From positions 45,576,190-45,640,189 of the forward strand of contig JAVIAB010000139.1 of the NCBI GenBank assembly GCA_032433765.1: a stretch of 64,000 bases of DNA. Direction: 5' to 3'. The translations under genes and the position numbers were made by a program. The notes beneath the pieces are model-generated. The model was not told the origin of the DNA. It searched no databases and saw nothing but the letters and a program-made list of their open reading frames with translations. Below, piece by piece: positions 35,701 through 45,471 of the stretch. The first letter of the stretch is position 1. The number at the start of each line of letters is the position of its first letter. The DNA is from Megaustenia siamemsis (lineage: Eukaryota > Mollusca > Gastropoda > Stylommatophora > Ariophantidae).

Positions 35701-37577
35701 TTAAATATATTTAACAAAGCTTGGAACTAAATTCTCCATTTTATATTGGATTTGTAGATTATGAGAAATAATTTGATAGTTTGAAGAAAGGAATACTATG
35801 TAGATGAGGCTGATGCAGACCAAGACTAAAGTGAACTGAAAACATCATAAGGTGGACAAGGTAACTAATGACAACATGCACCATTAAGACAGGAGACAGG
35901 GTAAAATGGTAACCAATGTGGAGACAGCACCCAGTGAAAGAGATTTCAGAGATTTTTCATGGTTTTAACCTTTGATTATGAAATGGCATACAAATTACCA
36001 CCTCAAAATACAGGTTATGAGGATTGGTTGGTCTTGAGACAGGTTGTGAATTCAAATCCCAGCTGTAGCAGTCGCAATTTTTATTTGCGATTTCTCTCTG
36101 TGGCAACCACACCTGGTTTGAACATGGACCCCTGACTTGAAACATCAATTATTCATCAATAAAAAATAAGCCATGGAAAAACGGATTAACACTCAAAATT
36201 TTGTTTCTAGGGACATCACCAGAGGTGAAAGCTGGTGAACGGGAATAAAATTATTGGAATTTTAGTTTGCCACAAACATTCCCTCCTGATTAGTACTTTC
36301 AGTGACCCCTGTGTCTTAAATTTGTTTTTTTATGTTCGATAAGACACAAACATGCCCACAGTAAAAAGTACTATGGTCTTTATTGTTGAAGAACTCTGCT
36401 CCACAGGGATTAAAAAGTAGAAGAAAGATGACTTCTAGAGCAGTTTGATATAAATTATAAAGTTCATTTTTTTTGTTTCATGTGTTTTGATGCACTTGAC
36501 AAATTCTCTCTGTGAATGTGAAATGTAAAATTTTTTTTTTTTAACTTTTGTAAAATCATTATTTTGACAGGTCAGAAACATGCACTTCCTCCTACATCAT
36601 CACCCCAGGAAACTGCAATGCTTATTGGTGCAGTGACAAAGGGAATCAGGTTACGGAGACAAGATCCACAGAGTCAGATGTCTCCAGCCCCTCAAATGGG
36701 TTCAATGCCAACTCAGCAACACCAACAGCAGCCTCTTCCTCAAAAACCTCAAAGTGAGCTCATCAAGCAGCTGCATAGTTGGTTGCATGTTTATTGCTAG
36801 ATTAACAATTCATGTTCAGTTTGTTTTTGTTGTACAGTACACCTGCATTACATTTCTAACAAAGTCCCAAGGGACAGAATATTGCTTTTCCCTATTGCCA
36901 AGGGTTCTTAACGTGCGCAGAATACTGTTTTCAAAAAGTGCTAGACATTGGATTTCATTACCTGCAGACCCTTGGGGAAGGTAAAGCTACAAAGAAACAG
37001 CCCGATTTGAAGTGAAAAATTTCCACCACCTGTGGTTGAATTCACACCTGGGACATTCATGTCCAGAGGCAAACATCTTACCTTTTGGCCACCCAGAAAA
37101 TTTTTACTGGGCGTGATATTATTCCTGGACAGGCAGAGAGACCTGTCATGGTATTGGCCATATAACCTATAAAATTGTTTTAACATCATTGAAAAATGTG
37201 AATGCTGACACCACATTCTCCATATGGTGATGCAATTATTGGCTCTATCATTACTTCACTGATTCAGTAGCCACAAAGCAGATTAATATTCACAATACAT
37301 TTACTTATTTGTTGCTGTACTAGTTTAAGTATTCAGAATTAAATACATGCTGTTTTTTTTTTTTTTTTCACTCTCAAACACAACTGTATTTCCATGTTCA
37401 TCAGAACACTTTAATCTTTGATGTTTGTTTATTATATTGAATGTTAGTCATTTACCAACAATACATTGAATTTTTTTCTTATTTTCAGTGCCTGGCTCTG
37501 GTATTGGCAGAGTACCAAGTGCAATCAAGACCAATATTAAAGCTGCTGTTTCATCCAACCCATACCAAAGGCCATAA
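27677..37577 (+). CDS. MED8: Mediator complex subunit 8 (start exon not located)
   Basis: Spliced gene in exons 27677-27795, 28568-28712, 30211-30351, 34332-34416, 36571-36753 and 37489-37577; all introns are GT-AG and all phases close, giving 253 residues plus stop. MED8 is a head-module subunit of Mediator, the nuclear complex linking transcription factors to RNA polymerase II, and contacts MED18/MED20 through its C-terminus and TBP through its N-terminus (family knowledge). Visible: N-terminal coiled coil NEEKQLDSALDDLIQRVREL; ILLSPDRD; the signature FNHEVVPDYLRTKPEPEVEE; a Pro/Gln-rich linker; and C-terminal PSAIKTNIKAAVSSNPYQRP. Length fits the roughly 268-residue human protein. The first codons (probably only Met plus one or two residues) must be on an upstream exon that I could not find. 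It is divergent from NFYC. Confidence 0.95.
27985..28400 (-). mobile_element. RTE-type LINE 3' part, family D
   Basis: Nearly colinear with 15260-15740: CTTCCTCATTTGCCTTTCAG, AGAGATATAATTTGTGGTCT, TTATATATTCTATGG. Minus reading gives [15 protein letters not shown] and WFGHMTR-like remnants. Lies in the MED8 intron between 27795 and 28568. Confidence 0.8.
28568..28712 (+). CDS. MED8: MED8 coding exon 3 by family order
   Basis: 145 nt: completes Trp, then PNMMEHFGVLSSGLSTTKRL through ILLSPDRDPHLE. The acceptor is CAACAG and the donor GTAATG. Confidence 0.93.
28713..30210. other. MED8 intron, no element recognised
   Basis: Nothing supportable; short block at 29800-29940 is GC-richer without a recognised relative. 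Confidence 0.45.
30211..30351 (+). CDS. MED8: MED8 coding exon 4 by family order
   Basis: 47 codons, phase 0: KLTEGRVAAFNHEVVPDYLR then TKPEPEVEEKVQ and on to ITPEVAQ. This is the most conserved block of MED8. The acceptor is TCTCAG and the donor GTATCT. Confidence 0.95.
30620..30990 (-). repeat. Dispersed repeat X, copy 2
   Basis: Minus-strand match to 4700-5050: CTCACAGCAGCAGAGCTGGA, CCCACAGCTGATTGC, CTCCGTGGTGCATCTAGTAA, TCTAGTCTGGCCAAGC, TCCTTTAGTCATCGGGCAAA. In a MED8 intron. Confidence 0.8.
31800..32647 (+). mobile_element. RTE family A remnant, strongly decayed
   Basis: Reading pieces SKVFCKIIRITNAVDIVKLK, TVVRKGKSCLDHIF, LFVIDFNFIMQKCVVKNGII, GFDFTDNIVLIISNVS (motif C, FTDN instead of FADD) and FKNKCLRKIHCIPWNELKI. 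Ends against a (GT)n(AT)n tract. In the MED8 intron between 30351 and 34332. Confidence 0.8.
32648..32733. repeat. (GT)n(AT)n compound microsatellite
   Basis: About 14 GT/TG units pass directly into about 29 AT/TA units. Placed exactly where a LINE tail would be. Confidence 0.95.
32917..33385. mobile_element. piggyBac-like non-autonomous element, short copy
   Basis: Left end CCCTAGATTACGATACCATC and right end GGTATTGTAATCTAGG then TTTAA: inverted termini with TTAA-like flanks. Interior shared at both ends with 52016-53388: TTTGACAATTTGCCATTGTC/TTTGACACATTGCCACGGTC and TTTAAGTGGTAGTAAATGTT/TTTAAGTGGTAGTAATTTTT. No coding capacity. Confidence 0.8.
33386..33974. other. MED8 intron with a poly-G run
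   Basis: 12 or so consecutive G at about 33618-33632; otherwise nothing recognised. Confidence 0.55.
33975..34150 (-). repeat. Dispersed repeat X, copy 3 (partial)
   Basis: Minus-strand match to copies 1 and 2: CAGCAGCAGAACTGGAA, AATCCATAGCTGATGGC, and the GGGTCTGG/ATGGTTGTG block. Ends 180 bp before the MED8 exon at 34332. Confidence 0.75.
34332..34416 (+). CDS. MED8: MED8 coding exon 5 by family order
   Basis: 85 nt, phase 0 in and 1 out: KQLTMLNKITSNILDIINAS then SDDLDKDS. The acceptor is TTATAG and the donor GTAGTA. Confidence 0.88.
34417..35325. other. MED8 intron, no element recognised
   Basis: AT-rich; long T run at about 35148-35163. Nothing supportable. Confidence 0.45.
35330..35945 (+). 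mobile_element. RTE-type LINE remnant, probably family C
   Basis: Reading AIKADINTSTRMLLTLLDKI, WEKDWKEVYMIKLPK and ISCTILERLRDH, the RT N-terminal region (EALKAD... LL.KIW... KEG.LIKLPKKGD). Then a jump to the tail GGAGACAGGGTAAAATGGTA, ACCAATGTGGAGACAGCACC typical of family C. Heavily decayed. Confidence 0.75.
36016..36246 (+). mobile_element. tRNA-derived SINE family 2
   Basis: GGATTGGTTGGTCTTGAGAC head, AATTCAAATCCCAGCTG (B box), TTTCTCTCTGTGGCAACCAC, GGGACATCACCAGAGGTG, CTGGTGAACGGG. In the MED8 intron before 36571. Confidence 0.85.
36370..36430 (+). mobile_element. 3' tail of RTE family E
   Basis: ATTGTTGAAGAACTCTGCTC, CACAGGGATTAAAAAGTAGA, AGAAAGATG; matches GTTGAAGACCTATGCTCCAC and the following bases at 10272-10321. 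Confidence 0.65.
36571..36753 (+). CDS. MED8: MED8 coding exon 6 by family order (Pro/Gln-rich linker)
   Basis: 183 nt: GQKHALPPTSSPQETAMLIG, then AVTKGIRLRRQ and a Pro/Gln/Met-rich tail. The block ETAMLIGAVTKGIRLR matches the ALVAAV.GKGL segment of vertebrate MED8. The acceptor is TGACAG and the donor GTGAGC. Confidence 0.88.
36960..37215 (-). repeat. Possible tRNA-headed SINE
   Basis: Minus reading GGGTGGCCAAAAGGTAAGAT and GGTGTGAATTCAACC resemble A and B boxes spaced as in a tRNA; body unlike the three SINE families here. Confidence 0.4.
37489..37577 (+). CDS. MED8: MED8 last coding exon
   Basis: 89 nt: completes Met, then PGSGIGRVPSAIKTNIKAAV and SSNPYQRP, stop TAA at 37575-37577. The acceptor is TTTCAG. 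This is the conserved MED8 C-terminus. Confidence 0.95.
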
Positions 37578-37697
37578 CATTTTTTTTACATTATTTTTAT
37601 ATTTATTTTTATTGTATAATTAATCATAATTTACCATTATTAAATTGGTTCTAGTTTTGACAACTTTCTTGGTTTGTGTCTCATTTTTAATGATATA

Positions 37698-37703
37698 AAT
37701 AAA
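37698..37703 (+). terminator. Poly(A) signal candidate for MED8
   Basis: AATAAA lies 121 nt after the MED8 stop codon in an AT-rich 3'UTR; a T-rich stretch follows at 37728-37737. No other canonical signal is closer. Confidence 0.55.
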
Positions 37704-37709
37704 ATATTT

Positions 37710-38500
37710 AATGATCCTTAGTTTATCTTTTTTTATTGTCCACAAATAATGTCACATCAGAAATCATTATCACCCTTCTTATTTCACTTATTGCAAAATG
37801 CAGCATATCTCTCTCTCTCATATAATTTTGTATCATTCTCTCTCCCCCCCCCCCCCCAAAAAAAAATTTTTTTTGCATTCGCTTAACATTTCCTGCAGTC
37901 TGGGCCTGCATTCGATTTCTTTCTCTTATCCAAGACAAGGGATTCCACCAATGATGGATTTGGAGTCACTAAATTCCATTCTTTCATTGCCACACTGGTC
38001 CAACTCATAATTACTATGACAATAAATCCGTACTAAAGTTTTTGAGGCCTCCACAGCTACAAAATATTCTTTTCACGATTGTCCACTTTGAGCCTTCCTT
38101 AGCATTGACGTGAGAATTTTAACACTATTATAGCCCTGCTTACTGAAGTGTCAATAGCTTTCTTTGAGCTGTACTCATCATTTAAGTCTCAATTTTCATA
38201 CCTTAGGTGGTAGTAGATAAGGTTGATAGTCTTTCAACATTTCTGTCATGTACCATTGTCTTATCTGTGAACACTACACTATTCTCAGATCTGCTCTTTC
38301 AGTGCAAGTTTCTACATTATCTATCCAGGGTGTAAATAACTAAAGGGCAATCTAGTTTTTACTCTCTCCAATACTCAACCATTCATTGTCAAGAGACTCC
38401 ACCTTGATTGCATTTATGGATGTGGTTATAGACAAATAAGATAGGTCACTTGCATCAAAACAAATGTTTATGAGAGAAATACTCTGCATGGCCATACATT
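37710..38500. other. Intergenic DNA with a C/A/T homopolymer block
   Basis: At about 37844-37874 a run of C passes into A then T. No gene seen. Confidence 0.55.
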
Positions 38501-38504
38501 ATGG

Positions 38505-39015
38505 AATGGTCCTTAGATGTCTCTTTCACAAATCTCATCATATGCCATACCGGTTGGCATAGGCGATCATGTCCTTCCAAATTCTTCTATCTACATTGGT
38601 AATATCAGTTCTGTTGTTGACTGTTTTCCATGCCATGACACCAAGCTGTCCAGTATTTTCTCTCTTTGTCGTCCCCAATCTCTCTTTCCTTTTATTTTGC
38701 CAGTTGTAACCAAGTATTCCAACTTTGCTCTTCTCATGATTTGCCCGAAAAATTTTGTTTCTTTCTGATGTTTTTTAGGAGCTCCCTTTTTGCGTTGACC
38801 TCATCGAGAATTTCCACATTGGTCTTTTTAGCTGTCCAGGAAACTTCAACATTCTTCTGAGAAATCCCATCTCTGTGGCCTCTAATCGTCTTTTCATTTG
38901 TTTGTCTACTGTCCATGATTTGCTTCCATATATCAGAATTGGTTCTATATAGCACCGATGAACTCTCTTTCTCACTTCTATTGACAGATTTGTTGCACAA
39001 GATATTTTTCATTTT
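38505..39015 (-). mobile_element. RTE-type LINE 3' part, family B
   Basis: Minus reading VHRCYIEPILIYGSKSWTVD, EATEMGFLRRMLKFPG, KRELLKNIRKKQN; tail TATGCCAACCGGTATGGCAT region at 38545-38565. Colinear with 56820-57240. Confidence 0.85.
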
Positions 39016-39169
39016 CTAAAATCTCCGGTCAACTGTTTGAACGAAACCTGCGGACAGTTAATCGAAGCCTGCGTCTCGTATGTCAATGATTCACACGTTA
39101 AGAAGAGTCTGCAGACTAACCCAAGCATATGGATACCTCAATGTGATTATGTGCTAGACTTGACTCATT

Positions 39170-39890
39170 TCTTGGTGTTTTTCCGTGAAGACATGACTCA
39201 TATCTTAATGTTTTTCTGTGCTAGTCATGGCTCATATCTTGGGGTGTTTCTGTGCTAGCCATGACTAAATCTTAGCTCATGTGTGTGTGTGTGTGTGTGT
39301 GTGCTAGCCATGGCTCATATCCAGATGTGTGTCATGTTAGTCATATCTTGGTGTGTCCGTGTTAATCATGTCTCTTATCTTTATGTGCGTCTGAGTTTAG
39401 TAATATATCATAACTTAGTGTGTATCTGTGTTAGTCATGTGTCATATCTTTGTGTGTGCATGTCTGGGTTAGGGATATCTCATATCTTTGTTTGCATGTT
39501 TATGTTAGTCATATCTCATATCTTTGTGTGTACATGTCTGTGTCTGTTACATCTCATATTCTTGTGTGTGCATGGCTATGTTAGTCACATCTCATATCCT
39601 TGTGTGTGCATGGCTATGTAAGTTACATCTCATATCTTTGTGTGTGCATGCCTATGTTAGTCATATCTTATACCTTTGTGTGTATGTCTATGTTAGGCAT
39701 GTGTCATATCTTTGTGTGCGCATGTCTAAGTCACTCATATCTTTATATGCATGTCTATGTTAGTCATGTGTCATATATCTTGATGTGTGTTGGTGTTAGT
39801 CATGTCTCGTATTGCTGTGTGCATGGCTGTGTTATTCACATCTCATATCTCTGTGTGTGCATGTCTGTGTTAGTCACCTCTAGTGACTCG
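39170..39890. repeat. Minisatellite, about 38-45 bp unit
   Basis: Some 15 or more degenerate units of the type CATATCTTTGTGTGTGCATG then TCTATGTTAGTCA. Units become more uniform toward the right, where the array joins the GC-richer module at 39885. All long frames here (e.g. 39283-39621) are products of the repeat. Confidence 0.9.
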
Positions 39891-40222
39891 GGCAGATGGT
39901 GCTCGTAAACCTGGGAGGGTAGACCATCTAAGGGCAGAATCCCCCTACAGAAAAGACAATCTGCTGCCTTGCAGGAAGATTGGGGACAATCAAAGGCTAA
40001 GGAAAGCAAACCTGAAAAAATGCTGGCTGAAATCGGATGCACTGGGCCACTGGCGCAGAACACAGTGCAACGTATTAACGGGTGTTCAGTCAGAGTGGAT
40101 CTGGCGGACTCTAAATGTGACGTTCTGTCTGTGGGGGGCGATCAACACACTTAACCTGACAGCTGACTTCATGTGGGAGTCTGGAATCCTACTCTGACTG
40201 ATTCCTGATCGCAGAGAGAGAG
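39885..40222. repeat. Dispersed module Z, copy 1
   Basis: About 330 bp, GC-richer, nearly identical to 59545-59885: TAGTGACTCGGGC, GATGGTGCTCGTAAACCTGG, AATCCCCCTACAGAAAAGAC, GCACTGGGCCACTGGCGCAG, GTGTTCAGTCAGAGTGGATC, TGACAGCTGACTTCATGTGG. Ends in a (GA)n run. Both copies follow the same minisatellite. Class unknown. Confidence 0.85.
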
Positions 40223-40224
40223 AG

Positions 40225-40385
40225 AGAGATTTTCTGAAATGCTATTTTAGCCTGAGCTATTCTGTTTTTTATTTCTGTGTAGCATTTTCCATCTGATATT
40301 ATTGTGCCCAAGTATTTGACACGTTGCACTTGTTTCAGATTTGTCCTGTTTATTTTTATGCTGCATGATAATGATTATTATTTCT
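40225..40385 (-). mobile_element. RTE-type LINE fragment
   Basis: Minus reading INRTNLKQVQRVKYLGTIIS, DGKCYTEIKNRIAQAKIAFQ, matching KQVNEFKYLGTLLTSDGRCT in family B. About 160 bp. Confidence 0.75.
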
Positions 40386-40462
40386 TTGATATGACCATTA
40401 CTTGGCCGTCCATGGCAGCCAACCTTCAATATGGAGACGGCACCTAATTAATGAAGATGAGA
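40386..40462 (+). mobile_element. 3' tail of RTE family C
   Basis: GGCCGTCCATGGCAGCCAAC, CTTCAATATGGAGACGGCAC then AATGAAGATGAGATG. Opposite in strand to the LINE piece just left of it. Confidence 0.65.
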
Positions 40463-41165
40463 TGTTAAGTCAGTCAGGAAGGGTAGTATTTGTATGAACT
40501 CCCAGCCAATGCCACTGTACCGTGAATGACATGAAAATAAAACATGTTCTACAAGATTGCCCCTAGTACACGTCTTAGGAGGTCAATGTGACCCATGCCA
40601 ACCTTCCTAGAAGATAAACTCTATGGGGGCAACTGTAACAGACAGCAGCTATCGCAAGAGAGTCCAGAATCCTAGTCTGAATGAGCCATAGCAGAAGTAT
40701 GAACTCCAAAATATTGTCTCCTGCATTGACCAAGTGTACTAAACTTCACAATGAAATGTTACATTTCTATAACTTTGCTTCCTCTTACAATATTGACAAC
40801 TATGATCATAGTGTCACTGATTTTTATAATTTTTTCTAGAAAGTGCCTCCTGGTGGATAATGCAATGAATGAACAATTTATTCCTATTTCTTGTTAAAAG
40901 TCCTATAAATCCTCAAGGATTGCCTTAACTCCATCTGTTGCAATGAAGAGCAGTTCCCAAAAACTCCAAATTGAGAAATAAGCCATTGAGTTGCTTTAAA
41001 TATATCAACACTTTATTTTTATTGTTTCCAGCTGAAGACTGATCTCTTTCAGTATCGAGTGTCAGACCTTGCACAGGACTCGTGTTATTCTATCTCATTA
41101 TTCTGGGCAGGCCTCTCAACTGAGCTGATTCTTATTGCGTCTCGCTTCATGTTTCTTTATAGTGT
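40463..41165. other. Intergenic DNA, no element recognised
   Basis: Nothing supportable. Confidence 0.4.
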
Positions 41166-41405
41166 TATCTTTAGTTCTTTTCCAGCCCATTCATGCATAA
41201 GTAAAGGTAGATAAGATTTGATTTTAAAATCCTGACCTTTTTTTGTTCTTAGTAATTTTAATTTTTATATTTTATCAAAGTTTCTGAAAGGTGCTTTCTT
41301 TGTGTTTCCTTCTTTATCGATCTATGCAGCTTTCACGATATACAAAGTGATCTACTTCTTCCACTGCTTTTCCTTTTATGGTTTACTTTTTGTTGACATT
41401 TTTCC
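41165..41405 (-). mobile_element. RTE family A remnant
   Basis: Minus reading GKAVEEVDHFVYRESCIDR, KESTFQKL and ILSTFTYA, matching [18 protein letters not shown] and VLSTLTYA in family A. Confidence 0.65.
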
Positions 41406-41639
41406 GTGTTCAAACATTACCACTTCCTGTGACCCCTGAGGTTTTTTTTTTTGAGATCATAAGATACATTGTTTAATGCGAAAAAAATTACAGATTTTCA
41501 AGAAATTGGCTTTTTTTTTTTAAATCTTTCTGCCATTTTGAATTTTTAGATCTGTGTCTGACTTTTGGGTTATTTTCTTTTTGTTTTAGAATAGCTGCTG
41601 CCTATTGTGTTGATCTTTGTATATTTGTTTGTTTTGTAC

Positions 41640-41710
41640 CTGATGAAGGCTTCTACCAAAACATAGATCATCTTTCTACTAGTTTAGCTGCCTGATACTA
41701 TTTTGTTTAT
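41640..41710. repeat. Possible Penelope-like terminal-repeat fragment
   Basis: CCTGATGAAGGCTTCTACCA, AAACATAGATCATCTTTCTA resembles CCTGCTGAAGGCCTAT, GAGCCGAAACGTCGTTC in the Penelope-like repeats at 45377. Weak. Confidence 0.3.
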
Positions 41711-42880
41711 TTTACATCCAATTGATGTGGTTTTAAGTGCTTTCTTCATGAATTTGTAATTCAAGAGTTTATTGTTTTGACAAGAATAAGATACTGATTA
41801 ATATCAGTTATATCTGCTCTGTCTACAGCCACCAACAGGGAGTAGTATTCAAATTTGTTCATAATACCAGGAAGTGTAGCTGAAATATCAAATTTCATTA
41901 ACTAAATTTAACATAACACAAAAGATTACTATTTGATGGGACAAGGAAACCATCTCAAAGTTTTTAACCATTTTACTGTCTCTGTAAGCAGATGCCATTT
42001 TAATAGCACATTTTTTTATGAGCTTGCCATCTCTGAAAGGCTTTTGGCCTTTTACTAGTTCTAAACATACCTCATAAGAAGTTATCAAACCCGCTGTTTG
42101 TGGCTGCTGAAAAATATTTGTATCCTTAATTTGTTTAAAGTCTTTAAACCCATTACTTCTTATAGCTCTGTGGTATTTTATCACAGTGTGTTTTATGCAA
42201 ACTAGTATAGTGTATGTTTACATTATATTCCTTTGAAGCACATAATATTTGGTAACAAATAATACATTGTGGCTTACGGTTATTTTTAACCACAATTTAA
42301 AGCAATACAGCACAGTCAAATCGACACAACTGGCACACTTCAGAACAATACTGATTATAGCTATAATTTTGACTGCATAGTTCTGAAACTGCTCCTCAAA
42401 CTAAACTCAAAAGCCTTTCGAATCTCTAATCTGCTCGAAAGTATTATCACTTGTTACATTCCTTGAAGCAAGGTCTACGTTGTTACAGAAATATCTTTTT
42501 GTACCATCTGAACTTTAAAAACCTGCAGAAAAGATTGACTTGTTTTCCAAATACCCACAATTTTAAAATGATGGTATTGGTTTATTTCTATCAATGAAAA
42601 CCAATTAAGAGGTTTGTGGGCCACACTAATGAGCCCATGGGTTGGACCACTCTGTTATAGAGAATAAATTAAAACAAACATTATATGGTAAATAACAGAA
42701 AGGTTTATTTTCTGAGCCAAAGATAACAGGCATAGACACACTGAGATTGGTAAGCTCACCAAAAATAGAAGCTGGTGACAAGGAAGGATGTTAGATATGC
42801 TTTTTGCAAGGGGCAGCTCCAAACATATTTTACCTTGATTTTTCTTAAATATGTCATTTGATGTTGCAATCTTTAGAATG
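41711..42880. other. Intergenic DNA, no element recognised
   Basis: Nothing supportable. Confidence 0.4.
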
Positions 42881-43690
42881 TACTAGACCTAAGCAACTTA
42901 TAGACTGCCTAAAAGATATACATCTAGAGGACACAGACATATGATTAATATGTCATTTATATACTGGAAGCAAACAGCAATAATAAAATATAACAAAGAG
43001 AACTCTACACCTATTGATATAAAGAGAAGGAGTAAGACAAGGATGCATCTTACCACCAAACTTGTTCAATCTATACACTGAGCAAATATTTAAAAACACA
43101 GAGATGCCAGGCCTAAACATTAATGGAAAGATAATCAATAACCTAAGATATGCTGATGATACTGTACTACTAGCAGAAGTTTAAAAAAAAAAAAAAAAAA
43201 AAGATGCCACAATTACTTCATGAAGCAAACATGACAAGCAAAAAAATATGGACTAGACATGAATATCAAAAAGACTAAAACTATGATCATAAACAAAGAT
43301 AGTACTCAAAACCCACAAGCGGATATCAAAGTTGATGGAATAGACCTGGGGACAGTTGTGAAAAAAAGTTGTCACATTTCCATGTAGACTTTATGTATAT
43401 AACAGTTTGCGTCCGTTAGTTGAAAACAAGTGACTACATTAAATGTTAAAATCAAATTAATGATTTGTTACTTAATTAGGTAATCTACAAGTGGATATCA
43501 AAGTTGAAGGAATATACCTGGAGACAGTTAAGAGCTACAACTATTTTGGACATACTATAACCAGTTATGAAAAATGTAAAACTGAAACAAATAAGGAATG
43601 GCAAAAAGTCATTTTAATGCCATGAAAAATATAGGGGGTTAAGGCAAATGAATGCATACAAATGCGAGGCTGCAGTAAAGCTAAATGTGA

Positions 43691-44040
43691 GGGAAAATTG
43701 AAAAAAAAAAAAGAACAAATGGTATGGTAAAAGCTTTTCGTGGTTAGTAGACAACACAGATTTGAACGACGTTTCGACTCATAGGCCTTCAGCAGGAACA
43801 AACAAACAATAACACACACAGATATGTAAGTAAATATAACTAATCCTACATAGCTAACTAGTAATGAAACATCCAAAACAAAATAATCGAAAAATGTTAA
43901 AGAAAAGCAAATTGACTTCCCTGTGTCGTGCGTGGACCCTGGTCAGAACGGGAAAAGGGTGAGTCACACGGGTCTAGCTGTAATTATACCCTCTGAACAG
44001 GGGGTTAAGGGTTCTAAAAATACACGAGTGGAGGGAATGC
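43691..44040. repeat. Penelope-like terminal repeat, left arm
   Basis: Inverted partner of 45165-45471; few mismatches (e.g. GTGCGTGG against GTGTGTGG), so the element is fairly young. Confidence 0.85.
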
Positions 44041-44558
44041 TGTCTAGGTTACGTCGACTAACAAAGACACCGATAATGTCTGAAAGTATCTAAGGGCCCA
44101 TAAATACATGTATACACACAGATGCGTGTATACATTTATGCACATATAGGCAGACGTGCACAAACTATACATATCCACACACATACATATATGTGTATAC
44201 AAGCAAGTACAAACATACATGCATATATATATATACCAATACCCGTACATATGAACACATACATGCATGTGCACATCCATATGGGGGACAATCATATGTG
44301 TAGAAATGTGCGCATAATGCCCAAATAACCAGAGGAGTTCACCTCCGGGATCAGTGTGCAAGCTCGAAGGAGAAAGAATAGAATAACAGGTGCTCAAAAG
44401 GTGGAAAGAGAGTGAGAAGTCTGAGAGTGGGGTGCAATAAAAACATGTGTATACGAGAACACCGAAGTTTAATAGCATGGCATAGTAGATAGACTAAAGA
44501 GCAAAAACATGGGCGGTAGAGAGGGCTATGTAAAAGGGATGGAGTAGCCGAAAGGAAA

Positions 44559-45182
44559 CTATGTGTACGAGTGTGATACATTCATACCTCGTGGGGTCAG
44601 CGAACCATACTTGACTATGAGGCGATTCTCCAAAGCAAATTGGCTGCGGTCAACAGAGTGACAAAGGACAATACCAGTGACGCGGATGTCGTCTTTGCCC
44701 TTGTGGTTTGCGGAGTTGAAATGGGAAGACACTGGAGTGCCAGTATTCTGTTGAACATCTCGTAGATGTTCACAAAATCTTTCCGCTAATCGTCTACCAG
44801 ACGCGCCAATGTAAGTCATGTGGCATCGTTGGCATATGATGGCGTAAATGATGTTACAGGACACACATGTGAAGCCATGCTTGATCTCGAACCGTCCATT
44901 AGGGAATAAGACCGAGTCAGTAGGGAGCACATAGGCACAGGTGATACAGTTCCGACCACAAGGGGCCGTCCCGAAGTGTTGAGGGTCGGAGCGAGGGAGA
45001 TGGCTCCTAACCAGAATGTCTCCCAAATTCCTGTCGTGCTTGAAGGCGATCATCGGGGGATCACTGAAAAGTAGACGGGTGGTGGGATCAGAGAGGAGAA
45101 TGGAACGGTAGCGGTTGAGTAACTTCATAGCAGCTAACCTAGACAGCGTTCCCCCCACTCGTGTATTTTTAGAACCCTTCAC
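44559..45182 (-). CDS. GIY-YIG endonuclease domain of Penelope-like ORF (5'-truncated)
   Basis: 207 residues from the first ATG, stop after SHSYT. In Penelope-like elements the ORF is RT followed by a GIY-YIG endonuclease that nicks the target. Visible: a linker with IAFKHDRNLGDILVRS; Cys cluster CGRNCITCAYV and CVSC..IYAIICQRC; the nuclease core YAIICQRCHMTYIGASGRRL (IYA and YIG in place of GIY-YIG), AERFCEHLRD (Arg/His), VSSHFNSANHKGKDDIRVTG, and LENRLIVKYGSLTPRGMN (Glu of the active site, then the final Asn). No RT motifs upstream, since the frame begins at the inverted repeat. The start codon shown need not be used. Confidence 0.88.
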   Translation of the reverse strand: MKGSKNTRVGGTLSRLAAMKLLNRYRSILLSDPTTRLLFSDPPMIAFKHDRNLGDILVRSHLPRSDPQHFGTAPCGRNCITCAYVLPTDSVLFPNGRFEIKHGFTCVSCNIIYAIICQRCHMTYIGASGRRLAERFCEHLRDVQQNTGTPVSSHFNSANHKGKDDIRVTGIVLCHSVDRSQFALENRLIVKYGSLTPRGMNVSHSYT

Positions 45183-45471
45183 AGGGTATAATTACAGCTA
45201 GACCTGTGTGACTCGCCCTTTTCCCGTTCTGACCAGGGTCCACACACGACACAGGGAAGTCAATTTGCTTTTCCTTAACATTTTTCGATTATTTTGTTTT
45301 GGATGTTTCATTACTAGTTAGCTATGTAGGATTAGTTATATTTACTTACATATCTGTGTGTGTTGTTTGTTTGTTCCTGCTGAAGGCCTATTGAGCCGAA
45401 ACGTCGTTCAAATCTGTGTCATCTACTAACCACGTAAAGCTTTTACCATACCATTTTTTTCAATTTTCCCC
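45165..45471. repeat. Penelope-like terminal repeat, right arm
   Basis: Inverted partner of 43691-44040; overlaps the first codons of the GIY-YIG frame. Confidence 0.85.

Larger units (their letters stand above)
43634..45471 (-). mobile_element. Penelope-like element, internally deleted, inverted terminal repeats
   Basis: CCATGAAAAATATA is duplicated at 43620-43633 and 45472-45485. Long inverted repeats: about 43691-44040 pairs with about 45165-45471 (shared blocks GTTCAAATCTGTGT, GTATAATTACAGCTAGACC, TGACTTCCCTGTGTCGTG, TAGTTAGCTATGTAGGATTA). About 55 bp at 43634-43688 lie outside the inverted repeat, like the one-sided extension known in this class. Between the repeats is a minus-strand GIY-YIG ORF and an AC/AT-rich stretch (44090-44300). 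The RT domain is absent, so the copy is non-autonomous. Confidence 0.88.

Noticed and set aside
39170..39890. CRISPR array
   Set aside because: Units are degenerate, contiguous and have no unique spacers, and the host is an animal.
39283..39908. Several plus-strand frames rich in Cys/Val/Ser
   Set aside because: They are translations of the minisatellite in different registers; their periodic peptides follow the DNA repeat.
44044..44478. 144-codon minus frame rich in Tyr/Cys/Met
   Set aside because: It is the product of an AC/AT simple-sequence stretch inside the Penelope-like element.
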